A stretch of 64,000 bases of DNA, taken from the NCBI RefSeq assembly GCF_009720485.1, contig NZ_CP045245.1:3410001-3474000 (forward strand), written 5' to 3'. A model generated the notes under the pieces. The model was not told where the DNA came from and did not search any database. It saw nothing but the letters and a program-made list of their open reading frames with translations. The translations under genes and the position numbers were made by a program. This document shows positions 10,638 to 18,088 of the stretch, one piece after another. Source of the stretch: Cellulomonas sp. JZ18. GTDB taxonomy: Bacteria; Actinomycetota; Actinomycetes; Actinomycetales; Cellulomonadaceae. Numbering within the stretch: position 1 is the stretch's first letter; each line of letters begins with the position of its first letter.

Positions 10638-11780
10638 TCACCAGCGCGTGACGCAGACCGTCGTCGTCAGCGACTCGGTGTTCTTCAGCGCGCCGTACTC
10701 CGCGTTGCGCAGCGTCAGGACGGTGCCCGACACCACGGAGGTGCGCTCGGCGTCCGACGGGGCCCGCACGCGGTAGGTGCCGCCGGAGAACGAGCGCACG
10801 TGCGCCACGGCGGCCGACAGGTCGACGCTCGCCGTCCAGCCCACGTTGAACGGGCTCGTCCCGTTGCCGCGCACGAGCACCGCGTAGCAGACCTGCACGT
10901 CCCCGTTCGGCCCGGGGCGCGCGTCCCACCGGGTCTGCGTGACCGTCACGTCGTACGCGGACGGGACGGCCGGCTGGAGCGGCAGGTTCCGGTTGCAGAA
11001 CGTCACGGTGCGCTCGCTCGGGTACGCGTCCGCCGGGTCCAGGGACAGGTGCGCGAACTCGCCCCACGACTGCCACTGGCCGCGGACCTGCAGCCGGCCC
11101 CGGCTCGGGTGGTCGCGCAGCATCCGCGCCGTCGCGCTGTCCGCCTCGATGACGTAGTGGTCGAGCTGGGTGTCGCCGTACCAGGGCGCGGCCTGCGGGT
11201 TGACCTCGAGCGCCCACTCGACGGGCTGGACGGTCGTGGCGCGGACGGTGACGGTGACGCACGCCTGCCGGTCGTCGGGGAGCGTCCAGCGGCGGCCGGT
11301 GATCTCGATGCCGGGCACCGCCTCGACCACGGCCTCGTCGCCGGGGGCGACGGGCCGCGCGAGCGTCGCAGGACGGACCCACCCGTCGACGCGGACCACG
11401 ACGGCGCCGTCCGGCGCGACCGTGACCGGTGGGGACGCGGGCACGGCGGCCCGTCCCTCGACGGTGCCGACGAGGGTGCGCGTGGTGCCGTCGGCGGCCA
11501 CGACCCACACCTCGAGCCGGGCGGTGCGCGAGCAGCGCGACACGTCGAGCCCGCCGACGGCGACGCTGTGCGCGTCCCGGGCGGTGGCCGGCGTGACCAC
11601 CGCGGTACCGGTCGCGCACCCCGTGGAGGTGGTCGCCCACGGACGCGCCACGGGTTCGAGGGGCAGTGCGGCCGCGCTCGCACCGCTCGTGCCGGCGGCG
11701 AGCGCCACGACCGCGAGCAGGAGGAGCGCCGCGACGACGGCCCGCAGCCGTGGCACGGCAGCGGTGCGCGACCGGCTCAC
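10638..11780 (-). CDS. Secreted protein of SipW-type cluster, internally duplicated domain
   Basis: The 380-aa product has a signal peptide (VVAALLLLAVVALAAGTSGASA, cleavage near residue 37) and no wall anchor. After a region of about 150 residues the C-terminal half seems to consist of two related domains of about 95 aa. Each opens with a cysteine strand (RQACVTVTVRATTVQPVEWALE, in two parts, and QVCYAVLVRGNGTSPFNVGW) and closes with another (TVTFCNRNLP and TTTVCVTRW). This implies one disulfide per domain. GTG 11780 overlaps the signal-peptidase stop by four bases, so the two are translationally coupled. The domains recall beta-sandwich surface or carbohydrate-binding modules, but I cannot assign a family. 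Confidence 0.65.
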   Translation of the reverse strand: MSRSRTAAVPRLRAVVAALLLLAVVALAAGTSGASAAALPLEPVARPWATTSTGCATGTAVVTPATARDAHSVAVGGLDVSRCSRTARLEVWVVAADGTTRTLVGTVEGRAAVPASPPVTVAPDGAVVVRVDGWVRPATLARPVAPGDEAVVEAVPGIEITGRRWTLPDDRQACVTVTVRATTVQPVEWALEVNPQAAPWYGDTQLDHYVIEADSATARMLRDHPSRGRLQVRGQWQSWGEFAHLSLDPADAYPSERTVTFCNRNLPLQPAVPSAYDVTVTQTRWDARPGPNGDVQVCYAVLVRGNGTSPFNVGWTASVDLSAAVAHVRSFSGGTYRVRAPSDAERTSVVSGTVLTLRNAEYGALKNTESLTTTVCVTRW

Positions 11781-12370
11781 CGCCGCTCCTCGGCCACGCG
11801 CTCCCCGGTGACGGGGCCCGCGCCGCGCGGCTCGTCGTGCGCGACTGGCTCCCCCGCAGGCTCGTCGTCGGCCGTGGCCTGCCTGCCGGGCCACACCAGC
11901 AGTCCCAGGCCGACGACGACCAGGCTCGCCCAGAACCACGGGTTCGTCATGAGCAGGCCGACGCGCCCGACGGCGGGCACGTGGACGCGGGCGACGCCGA
12001 CCACGTCCTCGTCCGTGGGGGCGAACGGGTCGACCTCGGGGTTGTTGTCGCCCTGCAGCACCCAGCCGTCGCCGTCCCCGCCCGTGATGCGGTGGATGAT
12101 GCGCGCCCCGCCGTACCCCTCGGGCACGTAGACGACGACGTCGCCGACCTGGGGGGTTCCGCACCGCGCGAGGACGAGGTCGCCCGTGCGGTAGGTGGGC
12201 TCCATCGAGTGCCCGGACACCACGGTGAGGCTGGTGCAGCCGCCGAGGTTCGTTGGCCAGAGCAGCACGGCGGCGGCGGCGAGCAGCGCCCAGAGCGCGG
12301 CGCTGCCGGCAGCACGCAGCACCCGACGCCCGCGAGGGACGTCGGGTGCTGCGTGCTGCTCCTGCGTCAC
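11777..12370 (-). CDS. Signal peptidase I, SipW/ER type (Ser-His)
   Basis: The 197-aa product is an S26B-type signal peptidase with an N-terminal membrane helix (about residues 19-40) and a C-terminal helix (NPWFWASLVVVGLGLLVWP). The nucleophile box is VVSGHSMEPTYRTGDLVL. The general base lies in GARIIHRI, where His replaces the Lys of ordinary bacterial LepB; this identifies the archaeal/ER/SipW class. The acidic box is GDNNPEVDPFAPTDEDVVG. Such peptidases process dedicated exported substrates, for example TasA in Bacillus. Here the likely substrates are the small protein 17 bases upstream and the overlapping downstream secreted protein. Confidence 0.85.
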   Translation of the reverse strand: MTQEQHAAPDVPRGRRVLRAAGSAALWALLAAAAVLLWPTNLGGCTSLTVVSGHSMEPTYRTGDLVLARCGTPQVGDVVVYVPEGYGGARIIHRITGGDGDGWVLQGDNNPEVDPFAPTDEDVVGVARVHVPAVGRVGLLMTNPWFWASLVVVGLGLLVWPGRQATADDEPAGEPVAHDEPRGAGPVTGERVAEERR

Positions 12371-12386
12371 GGTGCCGGTGGGACCG

Positions 12387-12797
12387 TCAGTAGATCGTGA
12401 CGGCGACGGACCCGACGGCGGACGCGTCGCCGGCGATCGGCGCCGTGACGGGGCCGGCCGTGAGGCTGGCCACCGTGTACGTCGTGCCGATCTGCGCGCC
12501 GGAGGCGTCGAGCAGGGCGATCTTGGCCGACTCGCCGACGCACGCGGCGTCGAACGTGCCGACGGTGACGGTGCTGGAGCGGAAGGTGCTGCCGGCGAGC
12601 GCCGGCTCGCCGAAGGTCACGGTGAGCGGCGACGTCTGGCACGCGCCGGCCACCTCGACGCCGGCCTGCATCTGCGGCTGCGAGTCGGGCGTGAACGAGA
12701 GCTGCGACGCGGACGCCATCGACAGACCCGCGACGCCGACGACGGCGAGCGAGACGGCGGCGACCTTGCGGGTGCGGGACGAGCGGCTGCTGGACAT
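12387..12797 (-). CDS. Small exported protein, likely SipW-type substrate
   Basis: The 136-aa product starts MSSSRSSRTRKVAAVSLAVV and has a short hydrophobic signal ending GLSMASASQLSF. The mature part is Thr/Ser/Val-rich and probably all beta, with two cysteines 33 residues apart (GACQTSP and DAACVGES). It stands immediately before a Ser-His signal peptidase, the usual place for a SipW-class substrate. It is related by eye to the product of 10015-10410. No LPxTG motif or TasA signature could be recognised. It may be a surface or fibre subunit, which is inference from context. Confidence 0.65.
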   Translation of the reverse strand: MSSSRSSRTRKVAAVSLAVVGVAGLSMASASQLSFTPDSQPQMQAGVEVAGACQTSPLTVTFGEPALAGSTFRSSTVTVGTFDAACVGESAKIALLDASGAQIGTTYTVASLTAGPVTAPIAGDASAVGSVAVTIY

Positions 12798-13010
12798 GAC
12801 GACTCCTCGACAGGGGTTGGGGTGCTCGGGCGACCGTAGGCGTGACACCCGTTCTCCTGGACGTGCGTCTAGGTGGCCGCACCCACCCGTGCACGCCGGG
12901 CAGGCCCTTTCATCCGAACGAGAGCGGACGTGCCGGACCGGGGAGGAGGAACCGGACGACACGTCGTCACCGGCTGTGACAGACCCCCGGAACGGCCGTT
13001 GAGACCGGCG

Positions 13011-14195
13011 TCACTCGGTGTCACCGGCGCGGGGCCGGCCGTCGACGGCGGGCGCGAGGGGCAGGCGCGCCTCCACGCGCGCGCCCGTCGTGGCCCCGGG
13101 ACCGACCGCGAGCCGACCGCCCACGACGGCGAGGCGCTCGGCGAGCCGGGCGGTACCGGACGCCGGGTCGGGCCGGCGCGGCGCGTACAGGTCGCCGTCG
13201 TTGACGACCTCGATGAGGAGCACGTCGTCCACCAGGTCGAGCACGACGTCGACGCGCTGGGGCGGCCCGTTCTTGAGCGCGTTCGTCACGGCCTCCTCGA
13301 CGACGCGCAGGGCGAGCAGCCGGTCGGCGACGAGCAGGTCGTCGCGCGTGGGGTCGTCGCGGCGTCGCACGGCGTCGCTGGCCCGCAGGCTCGTCGCGAT
13401 CGTGGCGGGCAGCCGGCTGAGCAGGGCGCGCACCGCGGGCACCAGCCCCAGCTCGAGCCGGTCCGGGTAGAGCAGCCGGCTCATCTGCCGCACGTCGGCG
13501 TCCCGCGCCTCGGCGAGCTGCTCGCGCACCCAGCCGAAGTCGCCGACGACCTCGTCGGGGAGGCGGCCGCGCCGCACGAGCTCGGCGAGCCGGGCCTCGA
13601 TGAGCACCAGGCGCTGCTGGAGGGTCCCGTGCAGGCCCTCCGCGACCTGCCGGCGGACCCGGATCTCCTCGTTCTCGAGCGCGCGGACGGCCAGCTCGAC
13701 CGCGACCGCGGCACGCTCCGCCGCCCGCGTGCGGGCCCGGGCGCGGCGCAGCCACACCATCGCCCCCGTCCCCACGCCGCCCGAGATCAGCGCGGCCACG
13801 AGGCCACCCACGAGCTCGGCGCGCTGGGACGCCACGTCGTCGCGCGCGTACACGCCCGCGACCACCTGGGCCGCGACCCGCGCCGCGGCGCAGAGCGCGC
13901 AGGCGAGGACGACGCGGCGGACCACCGCTGCGGCGCGCGGCAGCGCGTGCACCTGCAGGGCCACGAGCGCGAGCGCGAGCGTGGCCACCGCCACGCCGTT
14001 GGCGGCCAGGCGCTGCAGCAGGCTCACCTCGGCCCACTCCGGCAGCAGCTGGGAGTAGATGTACGTGCTCTGCAGCGAGGCACCGGTGCCGTAGCCGAGG
14101 GCGACGAGCGCCGACACGCCCACCAGCACGCGGCGGTCGACGACGGTGTCCCTGCGGTGCGCCACGGGCGTGGCACCCCCGGTCGTCCCCGTCAT
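13011..14195 (-). CDS. Sensor histidine kinase (NarL-type partner)
   Basis: The 394-aa product has about five membrane helices in residues 20-165 (for example RVLVGVSALVALGYGTG and LVGGLVAALISGGVGTGAMV). A coiled region follows, then a DHp-like segment RRQVAEGLHGTLQQRLVLIE with the probable phospho-accepting His near residue 196. The ATPase domain has an N-box EEAVTNALKNGPPQRVDVV and a G-box-like LAERLAVVGGRLAVGPG. The arrangement is that of HisKA_3-type kinases paired with LuxR-type regulators. The response regulator is transcribed divergently 63 bases away. The sensed signal is unknown. The kinase is co-oriented with the SipW cluster, which begins 213 bases downstream. Confidence 0.82.
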   Translation of the reverse strand: MTGTTGGATPVAHRRDTVVDRRVLVGVSALVALGYGTGASLQSTYIYSQLLPEWAEVSLLQRLAANGVAVATLALALVALQVHALPRAAAVVRRVVLACALCAAARVAAQVVAGVYARDDVASQRAELVGGLVAALISGGVGTGAMVWLRRARARTRAAERAAVAVELAVRALENEEIRVRRQVAEGLHGTLQQRLVLIEARLAELVRRGRLPDEVVGDFGWVREQLAEARDADVRQMSRLLYPDRLELGLVPAVRALLSRLPATIATSLRASDAVRRRDDPTRDDLLVADRLLALRVVEEAVTNALKNGPPQRVDVVLDLVDDVLLIEVVNDGDLYAPRRPDPASGTARLAERLAVVGGRLAVGPGATTGARVEARLPLAPAVDGRPRAGDTE

Positions 14196-14258
14196 CCGCT
14201 CCCGACCCCCGCCGTGCCTGGCGCGCACGAACGGCGCGGGACGACGATACTGGCCCCG

Positions 14259-14930
14259 ATGACCGCACCCGACGACCGCCCGCTCCGCGTCGCCGTCGTG
14301 GAGGACCAGCCGCTCTTCCGCGCCATGCTCCGCCGGACGCTCGAGGACGCGGCCGACCTCGAGGTCGTCGCGACGCTGGACTCGACGGCCGAGGCCCGCC
14401 GGACGCTGCGGCCGGGCGTGGCCGACGTCGTCGTCATGGACATCGACCTCCCCGACGGCAACGGGATCGCCCTCGGCGTGCAGCTGCGCCGCGAGCAGCC
14501 GGACCTCGGGGTGCTCCTGCTCTCCGCGCACGACGCGATGGACCTGCTGCTCGACCTGCCGAAGGACGTGGCGCACGGGTGGGGCTACCTGTCCAAGACG
14601 AGCATGACGGACGAGGCGGCGCTGCTGGACGCCGTGCGGGCGGCGGCCGCCGGGCGGACGGTCCTCGACCCGGCCCTGCTCGAGCAGATGACCCCGCGGC
14701 ACGGGTCGTCGGTCGCACGGCTCACGAACCGCCAGTTCGCGGTCCTGCGCCTGCTCGCCCAGGGGCTGTCCAACGCGGGGATCGCCGAGCGGCTCGGCAT
14801 CACCGAGAAGTCGGTGCAGAACCACGTCTACGCGGTCTACGCCACGCTCGGCATCGACGCCGACCCCGCACGCAACCCGCGCGTGAGCGCGGCGCTGCGC
14901 CTGCTGGAGGAGACCGGGCCGGCCCTCTGA
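14259..14930 (+). CDS. NarL/LuxR-family response regulator
   Basis: The 223-aa product has an N-terminal receiver domain: acidic pair in VAVVEDQPLFRAML, phospho-acceptor Asp61 in VVMDIDLPDGNG, LLLSAHD, and Lys in GYLSKTSM. A LuxR helix-turn-helix follows at about residues 154-200 (LTNRQFAVLRLLAQGLSNAG, then GITEKSVQNHVYAVYATL). It is the likely partner of the divergent kinase. The ATG was placed by counting back from the stop. A nearby target could be the adjacent MFS gene or the SipW cluster, but no operator was recognised. Confidence 0.87.
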   Translation: MTAPDDRPLRVAVVEDQPLFRAMLRRTLEDAADLEVVATLDSTAEARRTLRPGVADVVVMDIDLPDGNGIALGVQLRREQPDLGVLLLSAHDAMDLLLDLPKDVAHGWGYLSKTSMTDEAALLDAVRAAAAGRTVLDPALLEQMTPRHGSSVARLTNRQFAVLRLLAQGLSNAGIAERLGITEKSVQNHVYAVYATLGIDADPARNPRVSAALRLLEETGPAL

Positions 14931-14932
14931 CG

Positions 14933-16204
14933 TCAGGCGGCCGTTCCGCCGGGCGCCGCCGGACGGCCGTCGGGACGCAGCCCCGCCGCGAGCCGCGTCC
15001 GCCGCGACGCGTGCACGGACCACCGCGGGACGGTCCGCGCGAGCGCCCCCGCGGCGGCGACGCCGAGGGTCCCGGCCGCGAGCACGCCGGCCGCGAGGCT
15101 GCCGAGCGCGGCCCCCGCCGACACGACCAGCGGCCCGGCGGCCGAGCCCGAGTCCTGGAGCAGGCGCCACACGCCGAGGAACGCCGAGCGCTCACCCGGC
15201 GGGGCCACGTCGGACCCGAGCGTCATGAGCAGCCCGGAGCTGACGCCGTTGCCCGCCCCCAGCAGCACGGCCACGGCCGCGAGCCCGGCGGCGGTGGACG
15301 TCGTGGGCAGGACGAGCAGCGCGGCCGCCACGAGCAGCATCGACGGGACCGCGACGGCCAGGCGGCCGCGCCGGTCCATCACGCGCCCCGCCGGGTAGAA
15401 CAGCAGGACGTCGAGCGCGCCCGCGACGCCGTAGACGAGGCTCGTCGTCGCCGGTGCCAGCCCCAGGTGCTCGCCCCACAGGGGCACGACCTGCTGCCGC
15501 GCCCCGCGCACGGCCCCGACGAGCAGCACGGCCGCGCCCAGCGTGAGCAGCACGTGCCGGTGCTCGCGCGCGACGGCGAGCACCGAGGCGCGCGGGCCGC
15601 GCCGGTGCTGCGGCCCCTCGACGTCCGGCACGGCGAGCAGCACCACCACCGCGAGCGCGGTCGTCACCACCGCGAGCCAGAACGCGCCCGTGGTGTCCGT
15701 CAGGTGCATGACCGCGGCCCCGAGGAACGGCCCGAGGAACACGCCGATCCGGCCGACGCCACCGAGCGTCGACAGCGCCCGCGCGCGGTACAGCACGGGG
15801 GTGATGCCCGTGACGTACGACTGCCGCGCGAGCATGAACACGGCGTTGGTGGCGCCCAGGGCGAGCGCGGCGACGGCGAGCAGCCCGACCCGGTCGGCGA
15901 GCGCGCAGCCGGCGAGCGCGACGACGGCGACCGCGGACGCGACGAGCATGGCGGCGCGGTCCCCGACGCGGCTGGCGAGCGCGCCCGCAGGCACGTCCCC
16001 GAGCAGCTGCCCGACGCCGAGCAGCGCGGCGAGGACGCCCGCCGTGGCGAGGTCGGCCCCGAGCTCCCCGGCGCGCACGGCCACGACGGGCGCGACCGCG
16101 CCCATGCCGAGCTCGAACACGAGCGCGGGCAGGTACACGCCGAGCACCGCCGCGCGGGACAGGAACCCGCCGCGGGCGGTGGGCCGGGCGTCGTCGTGGG
16201 ACAT
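14933..16204 (-). CDS. MFS transporter
   Basis: The 423-aa product shows about 12 membrane helices and an MFS loop 2-3 motif, GALASRVGDRAAML, near residue 72. The second half has the related GRVMDRRGRLAVAV loop, which supports the duplicated MFS fold. The end is Arg/Pro-rich and cytoplasmic. Its stop is two bases from the convergent response-regulator stop. The substrate is not predictable; drug or metabolite efflux is typical of this branch. Confidence 0.85.
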   Translation of the reverse strand: MSHDDARPTARGGFLSRAAVLGVYLPALVFELGMGAVAPVVAVRAGELGADLATAGVLAALLGVGQLLGDVPAGALASRVGDRAAMLVASAVAVVALAGCALADRVGLLAVAALALGATNAVFMLARQSYVTGITPVLYRARALSTLGGVGRIGVFLGPFLGAAVMHLTDTTGAFWLAVVTTALAVVVLLAVPDVEGPQHRRGPRASVLAVAREHRHVLLTLGAAVLLVGAVRGARQQVVPLWGEHLGLAPATTSLVYGVAGALDVLLFYPAGRVMDRRGRLAVAVPSMLLVAAALLVLPTTSTAAGLAAVAVLLGAGNGVSSGLLMTLGSDVAPPGERSAFLGVWRLLQDSGSAAGPLVVSAGAALGSLAAGVLAAGTLGVAAAGALARTVPRWSVHASRRTRLAAGLRPDGRPAAPGGTAA

Positions 16205-16281
16205 CCCCGACAGTCTGGCCGGGCGGGCGCCGCCGCGCCGGGGAGGGCCGCCGACCGGGACGGCCGCGCCGTGGAGCCCCG

Positions 16282-16358
16282 TGGAGCCCCCTGTCGGATT
16301 CGAACCGACGACCTGCTGTTTACAAGACAGCTGCTCTGGCCAGCTGAGCTAAGGAGGC
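16282..16358 (-). tRNA. tRNA-Thr (anticodon TGT)
   Basis: On the minus strand a full cloverleaf can be folded. The acceptor arm is GCCTCCT with AGGGGGC, the D-arm is AGCTCAGCTGGCC, and the anticodon loop CTTGTAA carries TGT (plus-strand bases 16322-16324). The T-arm is GTCGGTTCGAATCCGAC. The CCA end is encoded (16284-16282). A 10-bp copy of the 3' end (GTGGAGCCCC on the plus strand) is tandemly duplicated at 16271-16290. Confidence 0.95.
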
Positions 16359-16394
16359 GAGTGGCGCCAGCCTACCGGCCGGCGCCGGACGCGC

Positions 16395-16430
16395 CGCGGG
16401 CGCCCGCCCCGGTGAGGACGGGCGCCCGCG
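16395..16430 (-). terminator. Hairpin terminator after the DsbA-like gene
   Basis: A perfect 12-bp stem (CGCGGGCGCCCG and its complement) with a 12-base loop lies 15 bases beyond the stop of the thioredoxin-fold gene. Confidence 0.7.
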
Positions 16431-16445
16431 GACGCGGGTGGGGCG

Positions 16446-17372
16446 TCAGCCCTGGGCGGCCGCCGCGCGCACGGCCTCGGCGAGCGGACCGGGCTGGTAC
16501 AGCAGGCCCTGCTCGTTCTGGCCGGCCGGCCACTTCTCGCCGTTGATCCGCACCGACGGCGTGCTGATGCCACCGAGGTCCGTGTTCGCCTGCTCGGTCG
16601 CCGCGGCGACCCACGGCGCGAACGTGCGCCACGTGCCCTCGCGCTCCTCGGTGCCGTCGTCGGTCGCCGCCTCGTAGGTGCCGTCGACCGTGGCGGTGAA
16701 CTGCTCCACGACGTCCGCGGGGACGCCGACGCCCTCGGCGATCTCGGCGATCTCGGCGTCCGTGAGGCCCGACGAGCCCTCCTCCGGCTGGTTCTCGTAC
16801 ATCGCGGTGATGAAGTCCTCGACGTGCTCCGGCGACTGGTCGGCGACGACCGCGAGCGCGTTCGCGGCGCGGGTCGAGAAGTAGGTGCCCTGCGAGGTCC
16901 CGTCGAGGAACGAGATCGGCTTGTACACGACCGTGATGCCCTCCTCCTGCGCGAGGGCCTTGAGGTCGGCGGAGTTCGCCGCGTCGAACTGGCCGCAGTA
17001 GGGGCACATGAAGTCGAAGTAGACCTCGACGGTCGTGGCGTCCTCGCTGGTCTCGCCGACCCCGGCCGCGCTGACGGGGATGCCGCCCGCGTCGGCGGTG
17101 GCCGGCGCCTCGACCTCGTCGAGCGACGGGGCGACGGTCTGGTCGCCGCTGCCGTACTGGACGGTGCCGTACGCCTCGGCGCGCTCGGCGCCCTGGCGCA
17201 CGATCGCGACGACGACGACGGCGAGGACGGCGACGGCGGCGACGAGGCCGCCGACCGCGAGCAGGCGGTTGCGCTTGGCGCGCCGCTCCTGCTCCTGGCG
17301 CATCGCGAGCGCCTTGGCGCGGGCGTCCTCGCGGCGCTCCGCCTTGGTGGGACGGGGGTCGTTCGTGGGCAT
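16446..17372 (-). CDS. DsbA-like membrane-anchored thioredoxin-fold oxidoreductase
   Basis: The 308-aa product has a charged N-terminus (KAERREDARAKALAMRQEQE), one membrane helix at about residues 38-60 and an extracytoplasmic DsbA-type domain. The active site is YFDFMCPYCGQF (CPYC, about residue 122). The cis-Pro region appears as GGISTPSVRINGEKW near residue 269. Such proteins form disulfides in secreted proteins of Actinobacteria. The cysteine-pair secreted proteins at 10-12.8 kb are possible clients. ATG 17372 gives the typical anchored form. Confidence 0.88.
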   Translation of the reverse strand: MPTNDPRPTKAERREDARAKALAMRQEQERRAKRNRLLAVGGLVAAVAVLAVVVVAIVRQGAERAEAYGTVQYGSGDQTVAPSLDEVEAPATADAGGIPVSAAGVGETSEDATTVEVYFDFMCPYCGQFDAANSADLKALAQEEGITVVYKPISFLDGTSQGTYFSTRAANALAVVADQSPEHVEDFITAMYENQPEEGSSGLTDAEIAEIAEGVGVPADVVEQFTATVDGTYEAATDDGTEEREGTWRTFAPWVAAATEQANTDLGGISTPSVRINGEKWPAGQNEQGLLYQPGPLAEAVRAAAAQG

Positions 17373-17438
17373 GGGGTGCTCCTGGTTCGGGGGCCGGCGC
17401 TGCCGGCGGGACGTGCGGGCGCGGGACCGGTGGGCCGG

Positions 17439-17942
17439 TCAGCAGGCCGCGGGCGGTCCCCGGCGCGGCCGGACGAGCACGAGGCCCCGGTCGTCGCGCA
17501 CGAGCACGGGCAGCACGGGGGCGGTGAGACGCAGGTGCGGTGCGGCGGGCAGCGTGACCGGCTCGACGCGCCGGACGCCCGCCGCCCGCGCGAGCGCGGC
17601 GAGGACGCCCCGCGCCCGGTGCAGCACGGCGCCGAGCCCGATCCCCGCCGCGGCGAGCAGCAGGTGGCCCGCGAGCACGGGGACGGCGACGCTCAGCAGC
17701 AGCACCGCGCCCTGCGAGGTGCCGCCGAGCGCGTACGCGTCCTGCGGGCAGTGCGCGGCGGACGCGAGCAGCTCCAGGCGCAGGCCGAGGGCCGCGGCCG
17801 GGCCGTCGGCGACGACGCACCGGTGCACGAGGACGCGCCCCTCCGCCGCGGCCAGCAGCGGCGTGAGGGCGAGCAGCGACCCGGCGAGCGTCAGCGCGCG
17901 GGCGCGCGCGTGCCCGGGCACGGGTCCCCGATGCGCACGCAC
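17439..17942 (-). CDS. Membrane protein of unknown function
   Basis: The 167-aa product has a basic N-terminus (VRAHRGPVPGHARAR) and about three hydrophobic segments (ALTLAGSLLALTPLLAA, AVLLLSVAVPVLAGHLLLAA, and a central weaker one). Two cysteines (HRCVVAD and AAHCPQDAY) would lie on the outer side. The C-terminal 60 residues are Pro/Arg/Val-rich, ending GPPAAC. It stands 66 bases upstream of the DsbA-like gene on the same strand, so co-transcription and a redox link are possible. No family was recognised. The GTG start is the only reasonable one in frame near the hydrophobic N-terminus. Confidence 0.6.
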   Translation of the reverse strand: MRAHRGPVPGHARARALTLAGSLLALTPLLAAAEGRVLVHRCVVADGPAAALGLRLELLASAAHCPQDAYALGGTSQGAVLLLSVAVPVLAGHLLLAAAGIGLGAVLHRARGVLAALARAAGVRRVEPVTLPAAPHLRLTAPVLPVLVRDDRGLVLVRPRRGPPAAC

Positions 17943-18051
17943 GCGCCCAGGGTAGGCGCTGCCGCGCCCGTCGGTGAGGGGTGTTCGTCCCGTTGCCGGG
18001 CCGACCGCGCCGCCACCGCCCTGCTCCGCGCCGGGACTCGGCGCTACGGCG

Positions 18052-18088
18052 GAGCGCTGCGGCTCAGCGCTGCGGCTCAGCGCTGCGG
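18052..18088. repeat. 13-bp tandem repeat across the kinase stop codon
   Basis: CTCAGCGCTGCGG is repeated at 18063-18075 and 18076-18088, with a partial copy from 18052. The second full copy contains the stop codon of the kinase gene. It was probably produced by slippage. Confidence 0.6.
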
